The notes: generated from the letters alone by a model not told the origin. A stretch of DNA of 64,000 bases from Steroidobacteraceae bacterium (GCA_041395505.1 JAWLAG010000002.1:1-64000); one strand, 5' to 3'. Positions 54,472 through 63,767 are shown, counted from the first letter of the stretch. Made by a program: numbers and translations.

Positions 54472-54854
54472 CAACCGTGACAACCACGCACCGCATCGGC
54501 ATCGAAGTCGCGACCGAGTATCTCGCCGAGCAGTCGAGTCCCGGCGACCATCGCTACGTATTCGCCTACACGATCACCATACGCAACGAAGGGGAGCGGG
54601 CCGCCAAGTTGCTCACCCGCCATTGGGTCATCACCGACGCGAACGGCAAAGTCCAGGAAGTGCGCGGCGACGGCGTCGTGGGCGAACAGCCGCATCTGCA
54701 ACCCGGCCAGGGCTTTCGCTACTCGAGCGGCGCGGTCATCGAAACCCCGGTCGGCGCCATGCAGGGCTCCTATCAGATGCAAAGCGATGACGGCGCGAGA
54801 TTCGATGCGCCGATCCCGCCCTTCCGCCTGGCGATTCCCGGCGTGCTGCACTGA
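54468..54854 (+). CDS. apaG: ApaG-domain protein
   Basis: ApaG is a small cytoplasmic protein with a fibronectin-III-like beta sandwich, linked by name to Co2+/Mg2+ efflux but of unknown mechanism. The 128-residue protein has the family motifs YTITIRNEGERAAKLLTRHW and GVVGEQPHLQPGQGFRYSSG, then GSYQM near the end. It is between the stress-protein gene and apaH, the usual apaG-apaH pair. Confidence 0.95.
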   Translation: MTTVTTTHRIGIEVATEYLAEQSSPGDHRYVFAYTITIRNEGERAAKLLTRHWVITDANGKVQEVRGDGVVGEQPHLQPGQGFRYSSGAVIETPVGAMQGSYQMQSDDGARFDAPIPPFRLAIPGVLH

Positions 54855-54866
54855 CATCCGCCGGGC

Positions 54867-55697
54867 ATGGCGCGCTATGCCATCGGCGATCTGCAGGGAT
54901 GCCTCGGCGCGCTGCGCGCGCTACTTCAGAAAATCCGCTTCAAAGCCGATCGGGATCAATTGCTGTTTGTCGGGGATCTGGTCAATCGGGGTCGTGAATC
55001 GCTCGAGTGCCTGCGCTTTGTGCACGCGCTCGGCGAGAACGCCATCGTCCTGCTCGGCAACCATGACCTGCACCTGCTGGCCGTCGCGCTCGCCGGTGAG
55101 CGGCAACGGCGCCGCGACACCCTGAGCCCTGTCCTTGAGGCGCCCGACCGAGATGCGCTTTTGCAATGGCTGTTGCAACAGCGCCTGGCATGGCGTGACA
55201 GGAACAAGGACCTGTTGTGCGTGCATGCGGGCGTTGCGCCGCAGTGGAGTGCGGCCGAGACTGACAGACTCGCGCGGGAATGCATGCAAGCATTGCGGGC
55301 CTCGCCCGCCGCCTTCCTGAAGTCAATGTATGGCGATCAACCTGATCTGTGGCGAAGCGAACTGACCGGCGTGCGCCGGCGGCGATTCGTCATCAATGCC
55401 TTGACGCGCATTCGGTATTGCACGCCGGACGGCCGCTTGCGATTGCGCGAGAAAATGTCGCCGGCCGCGGCACCGCCGGGACTCGTGCCCTGGTTTCGGC
55501 TCCCGAGGCGCCGCACCCGTAACGTCACGGTGGTGTTCGGGCACTGGTCGACGCTCGGTCTGTATCGCAATGATGGCGTGGTTGGTCTCGACAGCGGTTG
55601 CGTATGGGGAGGTGCGTTGAGCGCAGTCGATCTCGATGAACTCGGCAGCAGCTGGCGCGTACGCTGCAGTGCCAGTCAGCTGCCGGGTGCAGACTGA
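54867..55697 (+). CDS. apaH: Diadenosine tetraphosphatase
   Basis: ApaH hydrolyses Ap4A symmetrically to two ADP molecules and also acts on RNA caps of that type. The 276-residue metallophosphatase has the motifs GDLQGC, GDLVNRGRES and LLGNHDLHL, then LCVHAGVAPQW and FGHWSTLGL. It ends the lptD operon and overlaps the next, oppositely oriented lipoprotein gene by 22 bases. Confidence 0.96.
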   Translation: MARYAIGDLQGCLGALRALLQKIRFKADRDQLLFVGDLVNRGRESLECLRFVHALGENAIVLLGNHDLHLLAVALAGERQRRRDTLSPVLEAPDRDALLQWLLQQRLAWRDRNKDLLCVHAGVAPQWSAAETDRLARECMQALRASPAAFLKSMYGDQPDLWRSELTGVRRRRFVINALTRIRYCTPDGRLRLREKMSPAAAPPGLVPWFRLPRRRTRNVTVVFGHWSTLGLYRNDGVVGLDSGCVWGGALSAVDLDELGSSWRVRCSASQLPGAD

Positions 55698-56194
55698 GGC
55701 GCAACGGCTGCGCCGACGGCAGGGTCAGGGGCAGCGAGGCCCACCGCGGCACCCCAGCGTATGATGAGTTCCGGCGTGCGCGCGCGGTACACGTCGGGCG
55801 ATAGCGCAAGTTCACGAGCGGCTCCTGCCACGACCGGCACGATGACCCGCGCCGATCCGACAACTTCCACTGCCTGCACGGTGCCGGGCACGAGCTTCAG
55901 CGCCAGCCGCATGGGCCAGGTCCTGTCCGGATCTTTCGGTTGCACGCGCACCGCGCCGCTGCCCGAAATTGCGCTCAGGTCGATCACTAGCGTATTGCCA
56001 CTCCAGTACTGCGGGTAGTTGCGCGACGCGCCACTCGCGAAATCAGTGAAAGCGAAAGCGTCTTCGCTGAGGTCGATGACGGTTGCCTTGCGCGCGAATG
56101 GCCATTTGACTCGCGGCAGGTGCGAACAGCCCGACACGGCTGTGAGCGTGATCATCATCACCAAAAGGACCTGGGTCCGAGCTGCCGTGATCAA
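55676..56194 (-). CDS. Unidentified small lipoprotein
   Basis: This is a 172-residue protein with a strong lipobox VSGC after a hydrophobic stretch (VLLVMMITLT). Initiation at TTG is chosen because AGGAGGA lies six bases upstream and gives MITAARTQVLLV. A longer reading upstream lacks such a site. The mature part is a mixed beta region (ATVIDLSEDAFAFTDFASGA, then TLVIDLSAISGSGAV) and a C-terminal Ala/Pro-rich tail. No family is recognised. It faces apaH and diverges from the 3-hydroxyanthranilate dioxygenase gene. Confidence 0.7.
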   Translation of the reverse strand: MITAARTQVLLVMMITLTAVSGCSHLPRVKWPFARKATVIDLSEDAFAFTDFASGASRNYPQYWSGNTLVIDLSAISGSGAVRVQPKDPDRTWPMRLALKLVPGTVQAVEVVGSARVIVPVVAGAARELALSPDVYRARTPELIIRWGAAVGLAAPDPAVGAAVAPQSAPGS

Positions 56195-56207
56195 TTCGAG
56201 TCCTCCT
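56192..56207 (-). promoter_or_regulatory. Strong Shine-Dalgarno fixing a TTG start
   Basis: AGGAGGA, six bases, then TTG: the site is among the best Shine-Dalgarno matches noticed in the window and sets the lipoprotein start just ahead of a signal sequence. Confidence 0.7.
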
Positions 56208-56318
56208 GCCAAGCGCACACTATGCCCGGCGCAACGCGCCAATACCAGCTGTCGCCATCCGCACACGTCGCGGGGTAATTGCACCATAGCCGGCCGGTTA
56301 TGGTTACCATAGGCGCGC

Positions 56319-56846
56319 ATGCAGGATCATGATCCAGTACTCGTTCCGCTCGATCTGGCACGCTGGATCGACAGGAATCGCGCGCTCCTGAAGCCGCCGG
56401 TCGGCAATCGCGAGCTGTTCAAGCAGGGTGAATTCATCATCATGGTGGTCGGCGGGCCCAATAGCCGCAAGGACTTCCACGTCGACCCGGGCGATGAGTT
56501 CTTCATGCAGATCGAGGGGCAGATGACGCTGCGCGTGGTCGAGAACGGCAAAATGCGCGACATTGCGCTGCGAGCCGGCGAGTTGCTGCTGTTGCCGGGA
56601 GGCATTGCACACTCCCCACAGCGTCCCGCCGACACCGTCGGCCTGGTCATAGAGCGGCAGCGCCGCAAAGGCGAACTCGATGGGTTCCAATGGTATTGCG
56701 AGCGGTGCAATCACCTGCTGCACGAGGAATTTCTGCAGCTCACCGACATCGAGACCCAGCTCGCTCCGGTTTTCGCCCGCTTCTATGCCGACCCGGCGCT
56801 ACGGCGCTGCAGGCATTGTGGCCACTCCATGGAGAGGCCAGACTGA
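56319..56846 (+). CDS. nbaC: 3-hydroxyanthranilate 3,4-dioxygenase
   Basis: This cupin enzyme opens the 3-hydroxyanthranilate ring to the precursor of quinolinate. The 175-residue protein has the iron ligands H54 (KDFHVDPGDEFF), E60 and H98 (GGIAHSP), plus the extra rubredoxin-like cysteines C127/C130 (CERC) and C164/C167 (CRHC) seen in bacterial forms. It is the first gene of a kynurenine set with kynU and kmo; 24 bases separate it from kynU. Quinolinate can be used for de novo NAD synthesis. Confidence 0.95.
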   Translation: MQDHDPVLVPLDLARWIDRNRALLKPPVGNRELFKQGEFIIMVVGGPNSRKDFHVDPGDEFFMQIEGQMTLRVVENGKMRDIALRAGELLLLPGGIAHSPQRPADTVGLVIERQRRKGELDGFQWYCERCNHLLHEEFLQLTDIETQLAPVFARFYADPALRRCRHCGHSMERPD

Positions 56847-56870
56847 CCGCAGCCGGGTACGCGCACGTCC

Positions 56871-58154
56871 ATGAGTTTCGCCCCGACAATCGAGTTCGCG
56901 CAGTCCTGTGACGACGCCGACCAGCTGCGCGGTTTTCGTGCGCAGTTCATCATGCCGCGCGACCCGCGCGGCCATGAGGTGACCTATCTGTGCGGCCACT
57001 CGTTGGGACTCGCACCGCGCGCCGCACTCGATATCGTCAGCGAGGAACTGGCCGATTGGGCGCGGCTTGCGGTGCTAGGCCACCACGAGGCGACGCGGCC
57101 CTGGATCGGCTATGCCGACGAGCTGAAGGACGATCTCGCGAGCCTCTGTGGCGCAGCGCCGAGCGAGGTCGTCGCCATGAACGGCCTGACTGTCAATCTG
57201 CATCTGTTGCTGACGAGCTTCCTGCGTCCAAGCGGCAACCGGCGCAAAATCCTGATCGAGCACGGGGCCTTCCCCTCCGATCGTCATGCGGTCACCTCGC
57301 AGATGCGCCTGCACGGGCTCGAGGTACAAACGGATCTCGTCGAACTGCAGCCCCGTCCGGGAGAGGATTGCCTGCGCGAGGACGACATCGAGCGCACCAT
57401 CGACGCCCTCGGCAATGAACTCGCGCTGGTGCTGTGGCCCGGTGTGCAATACCGGACCGGACAATCGTTCGACCTCGCTCGAATCACTGCGGCTGCGCAT
57501 CGCGCCGGCGCGGTCGCCGGCTTCGACCTCGCGCACGCGATCGGCAATCTGCCGCTGCAATTGAGCGATTGGCGCGCCGACTTCGCCGTCTGGTGCAGCT
57601 ACAAATATCTCAATGGCGGCCCGGGCGCCGTCGCCGGCGCCTACGTCAACGAGCGACACCATGCGCGCACCGACCTCAGGCGCTGCGAGGGTTGGTGGGG
57701 GCACGACGCGGCCACGCGGTTTCGCATGGGTGAGAAATTCCAGGCGGCGCGTGGCGCGGACGCCTGGGCACTCAGCAACCCGCCGGTTTTCTCGACAGCG
57801 CCACTGCTCGCCTCTTTGCAGATCTTCCGCGCCGCGGGCATTGGGCGATTGCGCGAAAAATCGGCCTACCTGTCCGACTATCTCTTGTTCCTGACGAACA
57901 ACATCGCTGCTGGCCAATTGCAGGTGATAACACCTGCCGCGAGCGATCAGCGCGGTGCGCAGCTGTCACTACGCATACCGGGGCGCCTCGGGCGGGGCCG
58001 TCAGGTCTTCGACTGGTTGCTGGCACAGGAGTGCATCTGCGACTGGCGCGAACCGGACATCATCCGCGTCGCGCCGTGCCCGCTCTACAACTCCTATGTC
58101 GACGTCTTTCGCTTCGCCGATCGGCTGTCGCTCGCCCTGCGCACGTTTGCATGA
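56871..58154 (+). CDS. kynU: Kynureninase
   Basis: The PLP enzyme hydrolyses kynurenine or 3-hydroxykynurenine to anthranilate or 3-hydroxyanthranilate. The 427-residue protein has the PLP lysine K245 in WCSYKYLNGGPG and the conserved YLCGHSLGL and FDLAHAIGN. Between the dioxygenase and the monooxygenase genes it would act on 3-hydroxykynurenine. It overlaps kmo by ATGA. Confidence 0.97.
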   Translation: MSFAPTIEFAQSCDDADQLRGFRAQFIMPRDPRGHEVTYLCGHSLGLAPRAALDIVSEELADWARLAVLGHHEATRPWIGYADELKDDLASLCGAAPSEVVAMNGLTVNLHLLLTSFLRPSGNRRKILIEHGAFPSDRHAVTSQMRLHGLEVQTDLVELQPRPGEDCLREDDIERTIDALGNELALVLWPGVQYRTGQSFDLARITAAAHRAGAVAGFDLAHAIGNLPLQLSDWRADFAVWCSYKYLNGGPGAVAGAYVNERHHARTDLRRCEGWWGHDAATRFRMGEKFQAARGADAWALSNPPVFSTAPLLASLQIFRAAGIGRLREKSAYLSDYLLFLTNNIAAGQLQVITPAASDQRGAQLSLRIPGRLGRGRQVFDWLLAQECICDWREPDIIRVAPCPLYNSYVDVFRFADRLSLALRTFA

Positions 58155-59548
58155 ACCGGCAGATCGGCCACATCAACGTAATCGGCGCCGGTCTCAGCGG
58201 ACCATTGCTTGCGTTGCTGTTGGCGCGACAGGGTCACAGCGTGCGCATCTTCGACCGCGGCGCCGATCCGCGGACGCAGCCCCTGCTGGGCGGACGCTCG
58301 ATCAACCTGGCATTGGCCGCGCGCGGTTTGCGCGCCCTCAGCGCTGCCGGACTGACGCGCAGTGTGCAGCCGCTGCTGGTGCCCATGCGCGGACGGATGG
58401 TGCATGAGGGCAAGGCGGCGCCCCGCCTGCTGCCCTACGGGCAGCGTCCCCATGAAGTCATCTACTCGGTTTCGCGGCGCGAACTGAACCTGCTGTTGAT
58501 CGCCGCCGCGGATACCGAGCCGACGGTTGAATTCCGCTTCGCACAACGTTGCCTCGGCGCCCGGCCGCAATACAATGTGCTGCACTTCGAGGACGGCATC
58601 AGCGGCCGCCTCTACGAAACCGACCTTGCGCCCTCGATCGCCGCGGACGGTGCCGGTTCGGCCATTCGCAACAGCCTGGTCGCAAGCGGGCTCATCGAAG
58701 CCAGCGAAGAGCTCCTGGAGCATGATTACAAGGAGCTCAATATTCCGCCCGAATGTGGCGCAGAACTTGCCCGCGATGCCTTGCACGTCTGGCCGCGGGG
58801 CGATTTCATGCTGATCGCGCTGCCGAATACCGACGGCAGCTTCACCGCGACGCTGTTCCTGCCGCGCGACGGACCGGTCAGTTTCGCAACTCTCAGGAGC
58901 CCTGCCGATCTCGACGCGCTGTTTCGCGAGCAATTCCCGGATGCCCAGCCACTGCTGCCTGATCTCGCGGCGGATTATTTCAGGAATCCTCAGGGCATCA
59001 TGGGTACCGTGCGCTGCTCGAACTGGCATGTCGGCGGCCAACTGCTCCTGCTGGGCGATGCCGCGCACGCGATGGTGCCCTTTCACGCCCAGGGGATGAA
59101 TGCCGCGTTCGAGGACTGTCACCAACTCGCGGAACAATTCGCAGGCGAGGCATCCTGCAGCGAAGTCTTTGCACGGTTCACGGCCGAGCGCCGTTCACAT
59201 ACCGATGCGATCTCGCGCATGGCGGTGGAGAACTTCCTCGAAATGCGCGCCACCGTGCGCGAGCCCCTGTTCCTGCAGCGCAAACAACTGGCGTTGGCAC
59301 TGGAGCGCGCACATCCCGAGCGCTTCGTGCCGCGATATTCCATGGTCATGTTCCATCCCGAGATCGGCTATGCCGACGCCAGGGCACGTGGCGAGGTCCA
59401 GCAGCAGATACTGGCGCAATTGATTCCCGTCCCGCTCACCGACACAGCGCAGATCGAAGCGCTGGCGCACTCAGCCGCCGCGGCCGAACTCGTCAGCTCG
59501 CGATTGCCACGCATCGACGTGGAGCACCGTCAACCCGACCTCGTGTAG
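58151..59548 (+). CDS. kmo: Kynurenine 3-monooxygenase
   Basis: This FAD/NADPH enzyme hydroxylates kynurenine to 3-hydroxykynurenine. The 465-residue protein begins with the dinucleotide-binding motif VIGAGLSGPLLALLLA (residues 10-25). The second FAD motif is LLLGDAAHAMVPFHAQGMNA. Signature residues include LGGRSINLALAARG. The start uses the ATGA overlap with kynU; a longer reading within kynU is rejected. The C-terminus overlaps folA by 19 bases convergently. Confidence 0.96.
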   Translation: MNRQIGHINVIGAGLSGPLLALLLARQGHSVRIFDRGADPRTQPLLGGRSINLALAARGLRALSAAGLTRSVQPLLVPMRGRMVHEGKAAPRLLPYGQRPHEVIYSVSRRELNLLLIAAADTEPTVEFRFAQRCLGARPQYNVLHFEDGISGRLYETDLAPSIAADGAGSAIRNSLVASGLIEASEELLEHDYKELNIPPECGAELARDALHVWPRGDFMLIALPNTDGSFTATLFLPRDGPVSFATLRSPADLDALFREQFPDAQPLLPDLAADYFRNPQGIMGTVRCSNWHVGGQLLLLGDAAHAMVPFHAQGMNAAFEDCHQLAEQFAGEASCSEVFARFTAERRSHTDAISRMAVENFLEMRATVREPLFLQRKQLALALERAHPERFVPRYSMVMFHPEIGYADARARGEVQQQILAQLIPVPLTDTAQIEALAHSAAAAELVSSRLPRIDVEHRQPDLV

Positions 59549-60054
59549 TTGACGAAGGACATCGCGTAGGCATTGCGCTCATCCGCCGCGTGCTCGCTGC
59601 GTTCGTCCTCGCGCCAGGCGCCGAAGTCGAGCGGCGGAAAAAAACAATCACCCTCGATGTTCGCCCGCACCCGGGTGATGCAAAGGCGCGTGGCCACCGG
59701 CAATGCTGCTTCGTACAGCTGTGCACCGCCGATGACGAACAATGGCTGCCCGGGAGCCGGCACGCATCGCGCATCGTCAAGGTCGGCAACGCGTTCGACG
59801 CCATCCGCATGCCATGACGCATCACGCGTCAGCACAAGGCTGCGTCGCCCGGGCAAGGGTCGGCCGATCGATTCGTAGGTCCGGCGACCCATTGCGATGA
59901 CCCCTCCCAGGGTCTGTCGCTTGAAATGCGCGAGGTCGGCGGGTAGATGCCAGGGCAGCCTGCCGTCGCGACCAATGACACCATTGGTCGCCATGGCGAC
60001 GACGATCACGACCGGCGCCTGCAAATGTGAGCTGCTTCTCAGTTCCGTTGACAT
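59530..60054 (-). CDS. folA: Dihydrofolate reductase
   Basis: FolA reduces dihydrofolate to tetrahydrofolate. The 174-residue protein has VVAMATNGVIGRDGRLPWHLPADL split here as VVAMATNGVIG and PWHLPADLAHFK, then GRRTYESIGRPLPGR and VIGGAQLYEAAL, the standard chromosomal type. The start MSTELRSSSH gives about 15 extra N-terminal residues relative to the E. coli enzyme. The thyA gene, its functional partner, is 3.7 kb away on the same strand. Confidence 0.97.
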   Translation of the reverse strand: MSTELRSSSHLQAPVVIVVAMATNGVIGRDGRLPWHLPADLAHFKRQTLGGVIAMGRRTYESIGRPLPGRRSLVLTRDASWHADGVERVADLDDARCVPAPGQPLFVIGGAQLYEAALPVATRLCITRVRANIEGDCFFPPLDFGAWREDERSEHAADERNAYAMSFVNYTRSG

Positions 60055-60149
60055 AATCTGACCAGTCTGTGAGTGGTTCGGTACCTGAAATCTCAGCCTA
60101 ACCCCTAATCTTGCGCGGATTTCCCGCAACGACAAGCCTATCAACCCAG

Positions 60150-63100
60150 ATGCAGCCCTTGATCAGATCCGCTCCGCTGGCATTGCTGACTCTGCTGGTT
60201 CTGCAGTTCGCACCAGCGCTCGCGCTGGCCCAGGGCACGCCGATCACCCGCGCGCAGCGTTTCACCGGCAACATCAATTTCGTGACCACGGGCGGGTCAC
60301 TGCGCACCCAGCCTAACACGGGCGACTCCTGTGCCGTGGGCACGACCAACACCGCGGCACTCACGGGTATCCCGGCAGGAACCAGCATACGCGCGGCGTA
60401 TCTGTACTGGGGCGGGTCGGGCGCCACCATCGACAGCAACGTGACGCTCAATGGCTCCGCTGTCGCAGCACAGCGCACCTTCACTGCGATATTCAACACT
60501 GGCGGCACGAACTACCCCTACTTCGGCGGCGTCGCGGATGTCACGACGAGAGTCACGGGCAACGGCAACTTCACTTTCAGCGGTCTCACCGTCAATACCG
60601 GCGCGCCGCATTGCGCCTCGTCAGCTGTTGCCGCGGGCTGGGGCCTGGTCGTGGTCTACCAGGGAACGAATGAGCGACTGCGCGCAATCAATATCTTCGA
60701 TGGACTGCAGTTCTTCCGCGGCAGCGCGCTGACTCTCACGCCCGATGGTTTTCGCGTGCCGCCATCGAACATCGATGGTCGCGTGGCGGTGATCACCTGG
60801 GAAGGCGATCCGCAGAACTCCCTGCCACTCAATGGCTTCGCCGAGAGCCTGACATTCAACGGCACCCTGCTCGATGACGGACTGGTGCCGGCGGGCAGCG
60901 ATCCCGTCGTGCAGCAGTTCGATGGCACCATCAATTCGATCGGCAATGTGAACAGCTACGGCGTCGATGTCGACATCTACGACGTGACGCCATTGCTATC
61001 GCCAGGGCAGACCAGCGCGACCACGGTCTACTCCTCGGGCGGCGACCTGGTGCTGCTCACCGCGCAGATCGTCAGTGTAACCACCGAACCGGTGGTCGAT
61101 CTCGGCATCACAAAGACACATACCGGCAATTTCGCCGTGGGCAGCAACGGGCAGTTCACCATTACCGTGAGCAATGCTGCGGGTGTCGAGCGCGACGACA
61201 ACGTCATCACCGTCACCGATACGCTACCCGCAGGTCTCGGCTTCGTCGCCGCGACCGGCACGGGATGGGCCTGCGGCGCATCCGGGCAGACCGTGACCTG
61301 CACGCACCCGCCCTTCCTCAATTCGGGTGCGAGCCTGCCGCCCATCAACTTGACGGTTGCCGTGAGTGCCGCCGCGGCGCCGAGCGTCGCAAATACGGCC
61401 ACTGTCAGCAGCCCCAGCCTCGATATCAATCCGGCAAATGACAGCGCAACAGACACGGTCGTGGTCCTCGCGCCGAACCTGTCGACCTCGACCAAGACCG
61501 TGGTCGACGTCAATGGCGGAGAAGTCGCGCCCGGCGACAGCCTGCGCTATACCGTGACCCTGCGCGAAAGCGGCGGTGTCATTGCCACGCTCGCAAGCAT
61601 GCAGGACGATGTGCCGGCGAACACTGCCGGGTTCAGTATCGTCAGCCTGCCACCGGGAGCGATCAACACCTCGACGCCGGGCGGCGGTGCGAACGGTACA
61701 GGCGTCGTCAACGTGACCAACATTACGGTGCCGGCCAATGGCACGGCGACGGTTGTCTTCGATGTCGTGGTCAGCAGCAGCGCGACGCCAGGCACGACCA
61801 TCGACAACAGCGCCGTGATCAGCCAGCCAAACGGTCCGGGCGCGACACCCGCCGCGCCGACGATGACGGTCCTGCCGTCACAAATACCAGGCAGCGGCAC
61901 CAAGCCCTTGTACCTGCACACGACGCCGGCACTCGACCTTTCTCGATTGCCTCCCTCACCCGCCGAGTCTTTCGCAACCATCAATGCGGGCCAGACGTTG
62001 ACCTGGGCCCTCACCCCGCCGCTGCAGCTCGCTGTCGACCTTCCGGCCGGCAATATCGCCGTACCATTGTGGCTGCGCCGCGCCGGCTCGAGCAGCAGCC
62101 GCACGATCACCGTAACGCTCGCCAACTCGGCCACCGGCACGATCGGCAGCACGACACAGAGTTTTGCATCTCCGAGCAGCGGCGATCCGGTGCTGGTGAA
62201 TGTCACGCTGCCCAATCCAACCGCGCAGAGTTTTCCGGCCGGATCGCTGTTCACGCTCGCAATCAGCCATGATGCGCCGGGCGGCAGCCGCCAGACACTG
62301 GTTTTCCCCAATGGCGTCGGTGCGGGCAACGTCTCGCGTGTCGAATTGAACAGCAATACCGTCATCAATGTCGACAGCGTGACCATGCACACGGCCGCCT
62401 ACCCGTCGACCGCGGTCGCATCGACTTTCCTGCCTGGAGCGACGATCCATATACGCGCCGTCGTGAGCGATCCCTTCGGAAGCTTCGACATCGCCGGCGC
62501 GCGCCTCACCCTGGTCGATGGCAATGGCGCCACGCAAGTCAACAATGCCGCCATGGCGCAGGTCGCCGACAATGGCGCGGCCCTTCGGACCTACGAGTTC
62601 GCCTATACGGTACCGCTGAATGGCGCACCCGGCGTCTGGACGGCCAACGTCACGGCAACCGAAGGCAGCGAAGGCACGGTGACCGATCTCGGCGTAGGCA
62701 CGGTGACCATTGCGCCACTCCTGCCAACGCTGGCGGTCGCCAAGACCTCGAGCGCGTTTTCGGACCCCTACAACGGCACGAGCAATCCATTGCGCGTACC
62801 GGGCGGGGTCACCCGCTACACCATTACGGTGACCAACAGCGGCCCGGGCAACGTGGACTCGGGCAGCCTCACGATTACCGACGTCGTGCCGCAGAATACG
62901 GCACTTTACGTCGGGCCGGTCAATGGACCTGCCGTGCAATTTACCGATGGCGCGACAGCGAGTGGACTCAGCCTCGGCGCGGTCGCTTACTCGAACCAGC
63001 CAGGCGGCGGCGCGCCGTTCAACTACACGCCGTCGCCGGATGGCGGCGGGTTCGACGGCGCGGTGACCGGCATTCAGGTCACTTTGAACGGCACGATGGC

Positions 63101-63161
63101 CGCAGTCAGCGGCGCCAACCAGCCATCGTTCAGCATCGCAATCCGGGTGCGCGTCGACTGA
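60150..63161 (+). CDS. Large secreted protein with DUF11-type repeats
   Basis: This 1003-residue secreted protein has a signal peptide (residues about 1-28, LIRSAPLALLTLLVLQFAPA). An N-terminal beta-rich domain of about 300 residues (IRAAYLYWGGSGATIDSN) resembles DUF3344. Then come DUF11-type Ig-like repeats, for example ITVTDTLPAGLGFV near residue 365 and YTITVTNSGPGNVDSG near 910. There is no visible sorting or anchoring motif, and the gene ends at a normal stop. The ATG was chosen over an upstream TTG. It lies between folA and the SET gene. Adhesion or surface structure is inferred. Confidence 0.82.
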   Translation: MQPLIRSAPLALLTLLVLQFAPALALAQGTPITRAQRFTGNINFVTTGGSLRTQPNTGDSCAVGTTNTAALTGIPAGTSIRAAYLYWGGSGATIDSNVTLNGSAVAAQRTFTAIFNTGGTNYPYFGGVADVTTRVTGNGNFTFSGLTVNTGAPHCASSAVAAGWGLVVVYQGTNERLRAINIFDGLQFFRGSALTLTPDGFRVPPSNIDGRVAVITWEGDPQNSLPLNGFAESLTFNGTLLDDGLVPAGSDPVVQQFDGTINSIGNVNSYGVDVDIYDVTPLLSPGQTSATTVYSSGGDLVLLTAQIVSVTTEPVVDLGITKTHTGNFAVGSNGQFTITVSNAAGVERDDNVITVTDTLPAGLGFVAATGTGWACGASGQTVTCTHPPFLNSGASLPPINLTVAVSAAAAPSVANTATVSSPSLDINPANDSATDTVVVLAPNLSTSTKTVVDVNGGEVAPGDSLRYTVTLRESGGVIATLASMQDDVPANTAGFSIVSLPPGAINTSTPGGGANGTGVVNVTNITVPANGTATVVFDVVVSSSATPGTTIDNSAVISQPNGPGATPAAPTMTVLPSQIPGSGTKPLYLHTTPALDLSRLPPSPAESFATINAGQTLTWALTPPLQLAVDLPAGNIAVPLWLRRAGSSSSRTITVTLANSATGTIGSTTQSFASPSSGDPVLVNVTLPNPTAQSFPAGSLFTLAISHDAPGGSRQTLVFPNGVGAGNVSRVELNSNTVINVDSVTMHTAAYPSTAVASTFLPGATIHIRAVVSDPFGSFDIAGARLTLVDGNGATQVNNAAMAQVADNGAALRTYEFAYTVPLNGAPGVWTANVTATEGSEGTVTDLGVGTVTIAPLLPTLAVAKTSSAFSDPYNGTSNPLRVPGGVTRYTITVTNSGPGNVDSGSLTITDVVPQNTALYVGPVNGPAVQFTDGATASGLSLGAVAYSNQPGGGAPFNYTPSPDGGGFDGAVTGIQVTLNGTMAAVSGANQPSFSIAIRVRVD

Positions 63162-63180
63162 GCGCGTAACGCTCTCGCGA

Positions 63181-63741
63181 TCAGCGCGCGCGTCGCGTCC
63201 TGCGTTTCACCTTGGCCGTGCCGCGGCGGCGCTTAGCAGCCTTCGCCGGTGCAGCCTTCGCCAGCGCTGCCTTCTTGCGCCGCCTGGGTGGCCAGAGCAT
63301 GGAGCCGCGGCATTTGGGCGAGCCGCAGCGGCAGGCATAAATCTCATCGACATTCGGCGGATCGCTTTTCTCGCGACCGATCTGGTAGTCGTAGGTGAGT
63401 TCCTCGCCCTTGGCGATCGGCCGGACCGATTCGATGAATACGCGGCGGTTTTCGATGACCGACTCGCAATTGGGGTCGCAGGAGTGATTGATGAACCTGG
63501 CATCGTTGCCATTGTGGCCGGCATCGATCACGATCCTGCTATCGACGATGAACAGAAAGGTATGATTGTCGTTCTCGTCCTTGTCGTCGTAACGGTCATC
63601 GGCTTCCTTGTGGGAAACGCGATCGCCCAGGTACTCGATGACCCGAACACCCTTGGGGATCGCCTTGCTGGCGAAGCCGCCCATGCCGTGAACCTTCGAA
63701 CGTCTGACCCTGAACCAGGGTGAATCCTGTTGCTGTTTCAT
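63181..63741 (-). CDS. SET-domain protein methyltransferase with Lys/Arg-rich tail
   Basis: This 186-residue protein has a complete small SET domain: SKVHGMGGFASKAIPKG at the start, the RFINHSCDPNC motif at residues 82-92, EELTYDY at 113-119, and a post-SET zinc site C137xC139 and C144 (ACRCGSPKCRG). The last 35 residues are Lys/Arg/Ala-rich (KKAALAKAAPAKAAKRRRG), resembling histone H1 tails. Such genes occur in several proteobacteria and chlamydiae. Substrate is unknown; a DNA-binding or ribosomal protein is likely. It lies between the DUF11 gene and thyA, whose stop is 27 bases upstream. Confidence 0.93.
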   Translation of the reverse strand: MKQQQDSPWFRVRRSKVHGMGGFASKAIPKGVRVIEYLGDRVSHKEADDRYDDKDENDNHTFLFIVDSRIVIDAGHNGNDARFINHSCDPNCESVIENRRVFIESVRPIAKGEELTYDYQIGREKSDPPNVDEIYACRCGSPKCRGSMLWPPRRRKKAALAKAAPAKAAKRRRGTAKVKRRTRRAR

Positions 63742-63767
63742 CGTCGATTGAGTGTTGCCTATGCTGG

